DNA of 64,000 nucleotides, taken from positions 1 to 64,000 of the forward strand of contig DATKLE010000155.1 in NCBI GenBank assembly GCA_035542575.1. Reading direction: 5' to 3'. This stretch comes from JAIQET01 sp035542575. Its GTDB lineage: Bacteria; Acidobacteriota; Terriglobia; Terriglobales; Acidobacteriaceae. The notes beneath the pieces are model-generated. The model saw only the letters and a program-made list of their open reading frames with translations, was not told where the DNA came from and searched no databases. This document shows positions 25,254 to 35,333 of this stretch, in pieces; the first letter of the stretch is position 1, and each line of letters opens with the position of its first letter. The translations under genes were made by a program, and so were the position numbers.

Positions 25254-26711
25254 ATGGCTGCAACGCTGCGCACGGCGGTCCGCACCATCTGGCGGACGCT
25301 GAGTTCGATCAAGACCGGGGTGATCCTGCTGATCATTGTGGTGATCGTCTCGGCCGCAGGAACCGTGATTCTGCAGCGGCCGGTGACCGACCCCGACGAG
25401 ATGCAGCGTGCCTACTCGCCGCAGATGCTCCGCCTCCTCGACGCCATCGGGCTTACAGACACCTTCCATGCCTGGTGGTTCGTGCTATTGCTGGCCCTTG
25501 TCAGCCTGAGCATCGTGGCGGCATCCATCCAGCGATTTCCCAATGCCTGGCGTTTCTACGCCCGGCCCTACAAGAGCCCGGATGAAACCTTCCGCAAAGC
25601 TCTGGCCACGCAGAAGCAGATTCCGATTGCGGACGAGAAATATGGTTTGGCCGCGGCCGAGCGCGCCTTCCGGCGTCTACACATCAATCCTGAGCGGGTA
25701 GTAAAGAACGATCGTGTCTCCCTGTTCGCCGAACGCAACCGCATCTCCGTGATGGCGGTGTACATCGTGCACGCCAGCCTGCTGCTCATCTTCCTCGGCG
25801 GCATCGTGGACGCGCTCTATGGCTGGCGCGGTTTCGTGGCCCTGACCCGCGGCCAGCAGTCCAACCAGGTGGTGATGCACGATGGCAGCGCGCGCATGCT
25901 TCCCTTCGCCATCCGTTGCGACGGAGCCGGTCAGCAGAACTACGCCGATGGCTCGCCCAAGCAGTGGTGGTCGAAACTGGCGGTGCTGGACGGCGGCCGT
26001 GAAGTTCTGGACAAACAAATCGTGGTGAACGATCCCCTGGTCTATCGCGGGGTGCGTTTCTATCAGGCCAGCTACGGCAGCACGGGCAAGGTGGACAAGC
26101 TGATCCTTACCGCCAGCCCCGTGAATGGGAAGAGCGAGCCGAGAGAGATGGCTTTAGGAGAGAACCAGCCGGTTCAACTCGATAGCGATACCTCCGTCCG
26201 CCTGGCGGAGTTTATCCCCGATTACGTGGTAGGCGATGGCCGGGTCTATTCCCGCTCCACTGATGTTGATAACCCGGCCGCCCACCTGATCGTCGAGTCG
26301 AAAACCACGGGCAAGGCCATCAACGTTTGGCTGCCGCCAATCCCCGGGTTTGAGCAGAACGCTGCTTCCCCGTACATCTTCGAAGCCAAGGACCTGCAGA
26401 TGGCTTACTTCACCGGCCTGGAGGTTTCGCATGAGCCCGGACAGTGGGCCGTCTGGGCGGGAGTCATCGTGATGGGATTGGGACTGGCGGTCGTGTTCTA
26501 CCTGGTGCACATCCGCTTCTGGGCAGTGCCTGTAACGGATGCGCGCGGACGGTTGTCGCTGTGGGTGGGCGGCGCAGCGAATAAGAATAAGGACGTCTTC
26601 GAACAGCGCTTTCAGAAACTGGTGGAGGCGGTTCAGTCCGAGCTGAAGGCGCGTTCCGAAGATGCCGCTTTGGCCGCGAAAGAAGAAGAGATTGAACTGG
26701 CCGGAGTGTAG
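25254..26711 (+). CDS. resB: Cytochrome c biogenesis protein ResB (CcsB, system II)
   Basis: A 485-aa protein. It has the ResB plan: an N-terminal membrane segment (about 22-42, VILLIIVVIVSAAGTVIL), a second (about 68-90, WFVLLLALVSLSIVAASI), a third after a soluble stretch (about 165-185, VYIVHASLLLIFLGGI), a large periplasmic domain, and a last segment (about 400-420, WAVWAGVIVMGLGLAVVFY). Highly conserved ResB residues such as FYQASYG are present. ResB works with CcsA to carry haem out and attach it to CXXCH cysteines. A ribosome site GGAGGGGAGG precedes the ATG. Divergent to the cytochrome operon and 22 bp before ccsA. Confidence 0.93.
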   Translation: MAATLRTAVRTIWRTLSSIKTGVILLIIVVIVSAAGTVILQRPVTDPDEMQRAYSPQMLRLLDAIGLTDTFHAWWFVLLLALVSLSIVAASIQRFPNAWRFYARPYKSPDETFRKALATQKQIPIADEKYGLAAAERAFRRLHINPERVVKNDRVSLFAERNRISVMAVYIVHASLLLIFLGGIVDALYGWRGFVALTRGQQSNQVVMHDGSARMLPFAIRCDGAGQQNYADGSPKQWWSKLAVLDGGREVLDKQIVVNDPLVYRGVRFYQASYGSTGKVDKLILTASPVNGKSEPREMALGENQPVQLDSDTSVRLAEFIPDYVVGDGRVYSRSTDVDNPAAHLIVESKTTGKAINVWLPPIPGFEQNAASPYIFEAKDLQMAYFTGLEVSHEPGQWAVWAGVIVMGLGLAVVFYLVHIRFWAVPVTDARGRLSLWVGGAANKNKDVFEQRFQKLVEAVQSELKARSEDAALAAKEEEIELAGV

Positions 26712-26733
26712 TTCCGGCAACGGAGGATGGGTT

Positions 26734-28134
26734 ATGGCACGTGCAAGAGTGGAGCAGCAGCCGGCGGCAACCGGAACCATGCTGGTGGTGCTGGTGGGAC
26801 TGAGCGTGGCGTTCCTGCTGTTCATGGCGTTTTTGAACGTGGTCAAGTCCGGCGACGTGCTCAATGAATCGAACCTGCTCTACGCAGCTCTCATCTTTTA
26901 TGCCGGCGCCGGCGCGCTTTACCTGGGGTTTGGCGTCACCGGCACCGCATCCTACGTGCGCTTCGCTTCGTTGGCAACCTGGGCGGGCCTGGTGGCCAAC
27001 ACCGGGGCCGTAGCCCATCGCTGGTACGAAGCCGGACATCCGCCCTTCGCCAGCATCTACGAGATGCTACTCAGCTTCGTCTGGACGCTCGCCGTTCTGA
27101 CCCTGATCGCGGAGAAAAAATACGGCGTGAAGGTCATCGGCACGGTCACCATGCCGGTGGCGATTGTCGGCGTGGTGCTGATGCAGTTGCTGCGCACCGA
27201 CGTTCATCCGCTCGTGCCGGCGTTGCAATCCACCTGGCTACACGTCCATGTAACCCTGGCCATGTTGGCCTACGCTGCCTGTGCCTTGAGTTTTGCCCTG
27301 GCCATGATGTTCCTGATTCAGGACAAGATGAAGACCGAAACCTTCCTGGCCGCGACCAGCGCCTTCGGCATCGCCACCTACCTGGGAATCCTGACACGCT
27401 TTGAAAAGTGGGGTGGGCTAAGCGTCGTCGCGTGGGACCCGGAAAGAAAGTCAGAGATGTTTGTGGCCAAGGGCGCGCGACTCTTCGTGGTGATTCCGGA
27501 CTTGGGCTGGCTCATGCTGCTGGTGCTGGCGGCAGTGGCGGCGCCGCTGGTCCTGTACCTGCTCTCCCACTGGAAGCAAGACGAAGGACTGATCGATCTT
27601 GCCAATCGCGTGGTCTTCGTCAGCATCCTGATGCAGATTCTGGCGCTGGTGTTCTTCCTCCTCCGCGCCCGCGACGGCCAATACGGCTCGCTCGACGCCG
27701 ACGGACTGTTCCCCACCAGCCTGGCCGCAAGCCCGTTCATCCTTTCCGGCCTGGTCGGAGGAATTTTCGTGTCGTTGCTGTATCTGCTGTTGCTGTGGCG
27801 GCGTCAGGACCTGGAGCGCATGCTGCCCAGCGCCGAGGACCTGGACCGCATCACCTACAAGACCATTGCCATCGCATTCCCCTTACTCACCCTGATGATT
27901 GCCGCCGGCGCCTACTGGGCCAACCGCACCTGGGGCGCGTATTGGAGCTGGGACCCGAAAGAAACCTGGGCGGCGATCACCTGGCTGGTCTACGCCGGGT
28001 ATCTGCACATGCGTATCACCCGAGGATGGCGCGGACGCCGTGCCGCTTACTTCGCCATTCTCGGCTTTGCCGTGGTCATGTTCACTTTCTTCGGAGTCAC
28101 ATACTTGCTCCCCGGATTGCACGCTTATGCTTGA
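26734..28134 (+). CDS. ccsA: Cytochrome c biogenesis protein CcsA (ResC, system II haem handler)
   Basis: A 466-aa polytopic protein from the ATG at 26734 (GGAGGAT 7 nt upstream). Near the C-terminus is the haem-binding WWD motif in the form TWGAYWSWDPKETWAAITW. Flanking conserved histidines (AHRWYEAGHPPF, TWLHVHVTLAML, GYLHMRI) are the usual haem ligands. About ten to twelve membrane segments are visible, which with an added N-terminal pair and a mid insertion makes it longer than common CcsA proteins (300-400 aa). It forms the synthetase with ResB. Its stop overlaps the in-frame ATG (28127) that leads to the next gene. Confidence 0.93.
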   Translation: MARARVEQQPAATGTMLVVLVGLSVAFLLFMAFLNVVKSGDVLNESNLLYAALIFYAGAGALYLGFGVTGTASYVRFASLATWAGLVANTGAVAHRWYEAGHPPFASIYEMLLSFVWTLAVLTLIAEKKYGVKVIGTVTMPVAIVGVVLMQLLRTDVHPLVPALQSTWLHVHVTLAMLAYAACALSFALAMMFLIQDKMKTETFLAATSAFGIATYLGILTRFEKWGGLSVVAWDPERKSEMFVAKGARLFVVIPDLGWLMLLVLAAVAAPLVLYLLSHWKQDEGLIDLANRVVFVSILMQILALVFFLLRARDGQYGSLDADGLFPTSLAASPFILSGLVGGIFVSLLYLLLLWRRQDLERMLPSAEDLDRITYKTIAIAFPLLTLMIAAGAYWANRTWGAYWSWDPKETWAAITWLVYAGYLHMRITRGWRGRRAAYFAILGFAVVMFTFFGVTYLLPGLHAYA

Positions 28135-28336
28135 TACCAAACGTGAAGAACGCTCGGTCGCGCAACCAGCAGAAGAGGCGGCTCACGAGGCCGCTTCCCT
28201 GCGGCCTCCCGAGTGCCATCTCTACCACATCAGCACGGACGATCCCACCGACCCCGCGGGCCTGCCGCCTTGTTGTCCCGCGAGCCAAAAGCACATAATG
28301 CCGACAAGGGTTCGGGGCAAGAAGGAGGATTCCGCT

Positions 28337-29404
28337 GTGAGTTCCGTGCGCATTCATTGGCAGATCAAGGCGGTGCTGCCGATCGCGTTCGTGCTGCTGA
28401 ATGGGTTGCTGCTCTTCATGCTGGCAACCGTGTCCTGGCGTGATCCTGAACGGCACATGGTGATGCTGGTGGCCGGCGGGGGCGCTGTGGTCATCTGCGC
28501 CGCCCTGCTGGTCGTGCTCGCGTTTCTGATCCAGCGGCCGATGGTGGAGTTACAGGAAAAGATCGCTCAAGTCGGCGAAGGAGACTTGAACGTATCCGTG
28601 CGCTTTGCCCGGCGCAACGACGAGATCGGGGACCTGGGACGCAACTTTAACCGTATGGTGGCGCAGCTGCGCGAGAGCCGGGAAGAGATCCAGCGGCTGC
28701 ATCGCACGCAGATGTCGCGCGCCGAACACCTGGCCACCTTGGGCGAGCTGGCTACCGGGCTGGCCCACGAGATTCGCAATCCCCTGGCTGGGATCGCCGG
28801 AGTCATCGAGATCATCGGGCGGGACTTGCCGGCGACGAGCCCGGCCCGCGCCGTGGTCAAGGAGGTGCGTCACGAAATTGCACAGATCAACCACATTCTC
28901 ACCGACCTGCTGCAAACCGCGCGGCCGCATCCCCCTGAGATTCGCCGCAGCGACCTGAACACCACGGTGGAGCACGCCGTGATGCTGGCGCGCCAGCAGG
29001 CGCTGTCAAAACCGATCCAGATCGATTTCAACAGGGCTGAGACGCTGCCGGAGGTGGAGCACGACAGCGGGCAGGTCCACCAGGTCCTGCTCAACCTGCT
29101 GCTCAACGCCATTCAGGCGATCGAGGGGCCGGGCAAGATCACCGTCGAGGTCGAACCGCACGGCGACTCCGCCGCCATCATCGTCACCGACACCGGACGT
29201 GGGATCCCACCTGAGCATCTGCCCAACATCTTTCGCCCCTTCTACACCACCAAGGGCAACGGCACAGGACTGGGCTTGTCGCTGGCCCGCCGCATCGTGG
29301 AAGAACACCACGGGCGGATTGAAGTAACCAGCTCGGTGGGCCAAGGCAGCAAGTTCGTGGTGCTGCTGCCGCTGCAACGGCCAGACGTGGAAACCGTCGC
29401 CTAG
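28337..29404 (+). CDS. Membrane histidine kinase with HAMP domain
   Basis: A 355-aa kinase. I chose GTG 28337 because AGGAGG lies 8 nt upstream. The frame is open back to ATG 28127, which overlaps the ccsA stop, so a longer Cys-containing N-terminus (PPECHLYH, PPCCPAS) is possible. Two membrane segments (about 10-35 and 45-70) enclose a very short periplasmic loop, then come HAMP, HisKA with LGELATGLAHEIRNPL (His of AHE), and an HATPase with DTGRGIPPEHLPNIFRPFY and GTGLGLSLARRIV. The tiny loop suggests sensing within the membrane or cytoplasm. It probably pairs with the sigma54 activator at 32340, although two secreted-protein genes now separate them. Confidence 0.88.
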   Translation: MSSVRIHWQIKAVLPIAFVLLNGLLLFMLATVSWRDPERHMVMLVAGGGAVVICAALLVVLAFLIQRPMVELQEKIAQVGEGDLNVSVRFARRNDEIGDLGRNFNRMVAQLRESREEIQRLHRTQMSRAEHLATLGELATGLAHEIRNPLAGIAGVIEIIGRDLPATSPARAVVKEVRHEIAQINHILTDLLQTARPHPPEIRRSDLNTTVEHAVMLARQQALSKPIQIDFNRAETLPEVEHDSGQVHQVLLNLLLNAIQAIEGPGKITVEVEPHGDSAAIIVTDTGRGIPPEHLPNIFRPFYTTKGNGTGLGLSLARRIVEEHHGRIEVTSSVGQGSKFVVLLPLQRPDVETVA

Positions 29405-29460
29405 CCTGCACCTGGGCTTCGCTGTAGCCGTTACACTGCAGATTATGTTGGACCAGGCAT
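29404..29460 (-). pseudogene. Remnant of a second copy of the 30547-32052 gene
   Basis: 29404-29432 is identical over 29 nt to 31202-31230, inside the secreted-protein gene. The next 21 nt align at 14 positions, including ATGTTGGAC. Read on the minus strand it gives QHNLQCNGYSEAQVQAR, against QHDLTRNGYSEAQVQAIF in the intact gene. A match this long cannot be chance. The fragment begins exactly at the last base of the histidine kinase stop codon, so a past duplication or rearrangement joined the sequences here. Confidence 0.75.
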
Positions 29461-29557
29461 GCAACTTCTTGCAACTTGACCGCTGTCCGGACTGGGAACA
29501 TAATGCCCCAAGCTTGGGTTCTGCTTCCCCTCCTAACCGCATCCGGAGGCGGCCTCT

Positions 29558-30487
29558 ATGAGTTTTCTGCGCAGCCTGGCGTTGTTCCCGATTCTGCTGC
29601 TCTGTGTCCCGGTAACTTACGATTCGCTGGTGCAGGCGCAGTCGACGTCGGTCCTCACCAATGCCAATGTGACGTTCACTACCGTTGACGTGCCGGGAGC
29701 CGATTTTACCGGCGTTGTCGGTATCAATACGGCGGGAGATATGGTGGGAGACTATGGTCAGAGCACGAACGGCGAAGCGCATGGGTTCCTGTATACCAAC
29801 GGGGTTTTCACATACTTTGACTACCCGGGACAAACCGTGACGGAGCCCAGTGGGATCAACGATGCCGGGCTGATTGTCGGTTCTGCCGGACAGAATCCAG
29901 TAGTCGGTTTTCTGTACGATGGAACGACTTTCACCCCTATCCAGCACGGCCACGATAACGCCACCATCGCCCTTGGAATTAATAATGCCAGCGACGTGGT
30001 GGGTGGTACGGGAACGATTTACACCACCAAAGCATTTGAGCTGCGCAGCGGTCGCTTTAGGGACATCTCGCCTCCAGGAACCTACATCTACATTTACGCT
30101 ACTGGCATCAACAACTTCGGCAAAATCGTGGGATGGACCGATGACGACGGGTTCGCATACGACGGCGGGAAGTTCAAGCGGATCGCTTTCCCTGGAGCCA
30201 ATCAAACCGAAGCTTGGGGCATTAACGACAAGGGCGTAATCGTCGGCTGGTACGCGTCGAGTGAGTGTATCTGCGCTTTTGCTCTGAGAACGGGCAGGTA
30301 TCTTTCCTTCCGCTACCCCGGCGCAGCGGGTACTCTCGCTTACGGCATCAACAACCTAGGACAGGTTGTCGGCGGCTACACGTTCGATTACGAGACCTGG
30401 CACGGTTTCGTGACCAGCCCCATTACCGCAGGGGACTTCGCTTCGTCCGCCTGCTGCCAAGGGGCTGCCGCGAAACGGAACCAGTGA
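29558..30487 (+). CDS. Secreted HAF-repeat beta-propeller-like protein
   Basis: A 309-aa protein with signal peptide (SLALFPILLLCVPVTYDSLVQA). At least six GIN-x4-VG units (GINTAGDMVGDY, GINDAGLIVGS, GINNASDVVGG, GINNFGKIVGW, GINDKGVIVGW, GINNLGQVVGG) alternate with aromatic strand pairs (GFLYTNGVFTYFDYPG). This is the extracellular HAF repeat pattern, common in soil bacteria and of unknown function. It ends without an anchor. It and the next, convergent gene interrupt an otherwise plausible kinase and regulator neighbourhood. Confidence 0.85.
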   Translation: MSFLRSLALFPILLLCVPVTYDSLVQAQSTSVLTNANVTFTTVDVPGADFTGVVGINTAGDMVGDYGQSTNGEAHGFLYTNGVFTYFDYPGQTVTEPSGINDAGLIVGSAGQNPVVGFLYDGTTFTPIQHGHDNATIALGINNASDVVGGTGTIYTTKAFELRSGRFRDISPPGTYIYIYATGINNFGKIVGWTDDDGFAYDGGKFKRIAFPGANQTEAWGINDKGVIVGWYASSECICAFALRTGRYLSFRYPGAAGTLAYGINNLGQVVGGYTFDYETWHGFVTSPITAGDFASSACCQGAAAKRNQ

Positions 30488-30498
30488 TTCTTCATCAT

Positions 30499-30530
30499 CG
30501 CGGCAGGCGGGCGTGTCCCAACCTGCCGCG
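30499..30530. terminator. Hairpin between convergent genes
   Basis: CGCGGCAGG (30499-30507) and CCTGCCGCG (30522-30530) form a perfect 9-bp stem with a 14-nt loop between the stops of the HAF gene and the convergent secreted-protein gene. There is no clear U-tract on either side, so bidirectional termination is likely but not certain. Confidence 0.45.
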
Positions 30531-30546
30531 AACATGCCAGACGTTT

Positions 30547-32052
30547 CTATTGTCCTATCCAGGGCATAACCCACGGTGAGCCCTGTTTGCCCTGGGTTCT
30601 TCCGATAAAGGTCACAAGCTGATCTGTCACCTTCTTAGCCGCGTTTGCGGTTGGGTGCGTAAAGTCGCCCCAGTAGGCTTCGTAGCCCGGGTCGAGGTCG
30701 CCGTAGCGGACGTCGTGCTTGCCCACGCACACGGAGGGAAACGGGTTATTGTTGCACCAGACCAACTGGTCGAAGTTTCGGGGATGGTGGCCACTGGCCC
30801 ACAGATACGGCCCCCAGTCGACCCAGGGGGCCACGTCGTAGCTGAGGTCGCCGGCGTAATCGACCGGCGGCTCGCCTCCGCCCTGGTTGATCTGGGCCAC
30901 GATCAGGCGCTGCACCGCGAATCCCTCCTCGTAGGCGAACGGTTCCGGCATCAGACAGCCGTGTTCGGTTCCGTTGGCGTAGCCGCCGTAGATGCGGCTG
31001 GTCACAAACACCTGCTTGAGGTTGGGGTAACGGGGCTGGCTGCTCGAGCTGCCGTCGGGGTTCAGCTTGCAGCACTTCAGGTAGCGCACGATGTTGCCCA
31101 GGTATTTCTCCGACACGTAGGCGTCGGGCAGCGCTCCCGGAGCACAGTACAAGCGCTTCAGGTCGCACTGCGGGAACGAGTCGGAGCTCTTCAGGAAGAT
31201 GGCCTGCACCTGGGCTTCGCTGTAGCCGTTGCGGGTCAGGTCATGTTGGACGCGGGTGTAGTTGCATTCTGCGTTCATGGACTCATCCCCCCACTGGCAA
31301 TCGTTGCTGTGGGCGTAATATCCGTCCGCGGTCGGGTCCCATTTATCCAGGGTTTGCCCGCCGAAGGCACTGTTAAAGACCACCACGTGGGGGCCTACCA
31401 GAATATTGTTGGGGTCGTGGTAAACCTGGTACAGAAACGACTGTTGGGTGACCCCGTCCGAACCGCCATGGGTCACCTGATTCCACGGGTCTCCCCCTCC
31501 GGGGTAGTTGAGGTTCCGGCACTGCGTGGAGCAAGGTTGTCCGGCGAGATGGCCGTTTGGGTTGTTGGGGTTGGGATCCTTGCCGTCCCAGGCGTCCGAG
31601 TTCCCTCCGCAGATTTCGATATCGCAATTGGAGAAACCGATAAACAGGAACACGATTGCGGGTGGCTTGGTCAAATCGCCGACCTGGCACCCGGAGTTGG
31701 GCGGCGGTACGCTGCCGTCGGGGCAACGTGGGGTGATGCTACCGGCCAGCGTGACACCCTGGTTGTAGTGGGCCTGCGCGGCCTGGCTGGAAGACGTGTG
31801 CTCGTCGTTCCCGTAGGCACCGTACAGGCTAATGAGATTGCCGTCCGGATCTCCGTAGGACTGCCCGCTTCCATCGATCAGAGGCGTCGCGCTGAAGGTG
31901 CCGGGAGCGAGGTTCAATCCTGGCGCACATGCATTCTGGTCAACCGGATCGGAGCAGGGCTGCAGTTGCGCCGGTCCCTGAGCCGCGGCATAGCAAGTAG
32001 CGAAAACCGTGATGAACAACAAAGGGGTGAGTAACAACAACAGGGGTTTCAT
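30547..32052 (-). CDS. Secreted protein, possible SGNH-type hydrolase
   Basis: A 501-aa protein with signal peptide (LLLLLTPLLFITVFATCYAAA). Many paired cysteines (PCSDPVDQNAC, CDIEIC, PCSTQC, KCCK) suggest disulphides. A nucleophile-like FIGFSNCDIE near residue 135 resembles the GxSN block of SGNH or sialate-esterase enzymes. Close to the C-terminus, GDFTHPTANAAKKVTDQL looks like the D-x-x-H block of the same fold. The spacing, with about 330 residues between, is wide. The assignment to a hydrolase is inference; substrate unknown. A fragment of a second copy survives at 29404. Confidence 0.7.
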   Translation of the reverse strand: MKPLLLLLTPLLFITVFATCYAAAQGPAQLQPCSDPVDQNACAPGLNLAPGTFSATPLIDGSGQSYGDPDGNLISLYGAYGNDEHTSSSQAAQAHYNQGVTLAGSITPRCPDGSVPPPNSGCQVGDLTKPPAIVFLFIGFSNCDIEICGGNSDAWDGKDPNPNNPNGHLAGQPCSTQCRNLNYPGGGDPWNQVTHGGSDGVTQQSFLYQVYHDPNNILVGPHVVVFNSAFGGQTLDKWDPTADGYYAHSNDCQWGDESMNAECNYTRVQHDLTRNGYSEAQVQAIFLKSSDSFPQCDLKRLYCAPGALPDAYVSEKYLGNIVRYLKCCKLNPDGSSSSQPRYPNLKQVFVTSRIYGGYANGTEHGCLMPEPFAYEEGFAVQRLIVAQINQGGGEPPVDYAGDLSYDVAPWVDWGPYLWASGHHPRNFDQLVWCNNNPFPSVCVGKHDVRYGDLDPGYEAYWGDFTHPTANAAKKVTDQLVTFIGRTQGKQGSPWVMPWIGQ

Positions 32053-32339
32053 ACGTTCTCCTTTTGGGTTGGAGGAACTGTAAGGTAGGGCCGCGGCGAA
32101 CCGCAGTTCCGTTGGCCGAACTCGCCACAGCCGGGGGGGAAGCCGACGTTGGAAAGGAGCCCGGAGCCGACTTGCGATTGGCCGGGAAATTACACCTGCG
32201 GGAGCCGCTCGTCAAGGACAGAATTTGGCACATGAGAGGAAAGAGGTGAGACCAGGCACGAAGCGGCGGCAGTCGTCAGGCCAGCGCGGAAGCGCCGTTC
32301 TGCTCGCCCCCTGATCCGTAGTAAGCTAATCTCACAGCA

Positions 32340-33806
<1,467 letters not shown>

Positions 33807-34192
33807 GTGCAGCAGGAGCCCGCCGCCAAGAGAGAACTAGGGCTTCTCACCTTCCTCTCTTTTGTTTCCCACGAGCTCTGGTAGTATGTGACCCGCCCGC
33901 CTATCATGGCGGGCGTCGGTGGGGGACTGGATCCGGCGTCAGTGGGGGACTGGATCCAGAGCAGCGGGTCTTCTGTTAGTAATCTTTCCCCCTCGTTCGT
34001 CCCTGACAACAACGGGGTTTCCGACCAGCAGCATGGCCAAGCGTTCGGGCGGAGATTGCGGCAAGCCGCGACCTCGAGAATGCCTTTGCCACACGCCCCC
34101 AACGGTCGTCCGTTTCCGTGGAATCGTGACGGACTTGCGAAGGGATATTTTGACTTATCTCACAAGAAACACTTAAGGAGATTGGATCCGAT
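33807..34192. other. 386-bp intergenic region with hairpin and tandem repeat
   Basis: No gene seen. A perfect 8-bp hairpin CGCCCGCC-TATCAT-GGCGGGCG (33894-33915) without a U-tract is directly followed by two tandem 23-nt units. The last 60 nt are AT-rich and end in a ribosome site AAGGAG before the next gene. Confidence 0.6.
33914..33959. repeat. Two tandem 23-nt units
   Basis: The unit CGTCGGTGGGGGACTGGATC plus three bases occurs at 33914-33936 and again at 33937-33959 with only one or two changes. Only two copies are present, directly after a hairpin. Possible tandem operator or simple slippage duplication. Confidence 0.8.
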
Positions 34193-35287
34193 ATGAACCG
34201 ACGTTTTCGCAGCCTTGCTCTGCTCACCGCCCTGTTGCTGGCTTGTACATTTCTAGCTGGCGTCAGCTTCGCTCAAAATACATCGGTTGCCAAGCCGCGA
34301 TTTGCAGTACTGCCGCCGCACTCCCTTTATACGGTGCAGACACCCACCGCAAACCTGTCCCAGTGGAACGGCGCCTACACCCATAAGGGTCAGAAATTCC
34401 CCTTCACCATGGTCGGTCCTGATCCACGGACCAACAACAGCACCACCACCATCCCCGTGTTCATCATTCCCGTCATCATGGTTTACGGGGCGAGCAACGG
34501 GAACATGACCTTCGATCCGACGCAGTCGAGTAATTTCGGCAGCATGAGCGCGTCGCAGGTGCTGACCTCCTCGCCACTGTTCGCTTCCGCGGTGGATTTC
34601 GTGCAGGGCGGAGTCGACCTCGGGCAGACCCAGTACATTGATGCCTATCAGCGCGGTAATTTCTGGAAGGTGGTCAAGCCCAACAGCAACTATCACGTTG
34701 TCCTGGGCACGCCGACCATCCTTCCCACCCAGAGCATCACCGTTTCTGCGTCGCAGGGCTCGGTCATCACCAATCCGTTCCTCCCCGGTCACAAGGTCGG
34801 CACCATGGACATCTTTGCCTTTGACGCAAAGCTCCAGGGTTTCCTGAGCCAGTTCCCGCAGATCACCCCGGATACGTTCCCCATCTTCATCAATTATGAC
34901 GTGTACCTGACGGAAGGCGGTTGCTGCATTGGCGGCTATCACAGCGCGAACGGCAACCAACCCGCCGGCCAGACCTATGCTTACACGAGCCTGGTGGACC
35001 AGGGCTCCGGCGTGTTCTCCCAGGACACGGCGGCGGCTTCTCATGAAATCGGTGAGTGGATGGATGACCCATTCGTGGATAACCGCGTTCCCTGCACTGA
35101 CAACAGCATCATGGAAAACGGTGATCCGCTGGTGCTGGATGACCATGCCTTTCCGGTGGGCGGCTTCACCTATCATCTGCAGGATTTGGTGTTCATCGAC
35201 TACTTCGGGGCGTCACGAAACATTCCCGTCAACCGCTGGGCGGATTTCCAGAACGATCAGCACAGCCCATGCCCCGGGCTGCCGTAA
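34193..35287 (+). CDS. Secreted zincin-like protein (HExxE motif)
   Basis: A 364-aa protein with signal peptide (LALLTALLLACTFLAGVSFAQ) and AAGGAG before the ATG. The conserved-looking core is ASHEIGEWMDDPFVDN (about residues 284-299). It resembles the SHExxEAxTDP element of secreted zinc proteases that lack a third HExxH His; the metal set here would be the His and Glu plus a distal acidic residue. Two Cys pairs (GGCCIGG, and two C-terminal Cys) are present. Peptidase function is a suggestion, not shown. A strong terminator follows. Confidence 0.7.
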   Translation: MNRRFRSLALLTALLLACTFLAGVSFAQNTSVAKPRFAVLPPHSLYTVQTPTANLSQWNGAYTHKGQKFPFTMVGPDPRTNNSTTTIPVFIIPVIMVYGASNGNMTFDPTQSSNFGSMSASQVLTSSPLFASAVDFVQGGVDLGQTQYIDAYQRGNFWKVVKPNSNYHVVLGTPTILPTQSITVSASQGSVITNPFLPGHKVGTMDIFAFDAKLQGFLSQFPQITPDTFPIFINYDVYLTEGGCCIGGYHSANGNQPAGQTYAYTSLVDQGSGVFSQDTAAASHEIGEWMDDPFVDNRVPCTDNSIMENGDPLVLDDHAFPVGGFTYHLQDLVFIDYFGASRNIPVNRWADFQNDQHSPCPGLP

Positions 35288-35303
35288 GGGTTCGTTGCTC
35301 AAG

Positions 35304-35333
35304 GGCCCGCTCCCCGCGAGCGGGCCTTTTCTT
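35304..35333 (+). terminator. Rho-independent terminator
   Basis: An 8-bp stem GGCCCGCT / AGCGGGCC with a 7-nt loop is followed at once by TTTTCTT. It lies 16 nt after the stop of the secreted zincin-like gene. This is a classical intrinsic terminator. Confidence 0.88.

Noticed and set aside
28127..28336. N-terminal extension of the histidine kinase (Cys-containing)
   Set aside because: In frame and starting on the ccsA stop overlap, but AGGAGG before GTG 28337 is a better start. Kept as an alternative in the gene entry.
33914..33959. CRISPR array
   Set aside because: Only two tandem units with no spacers between and no cas genes.
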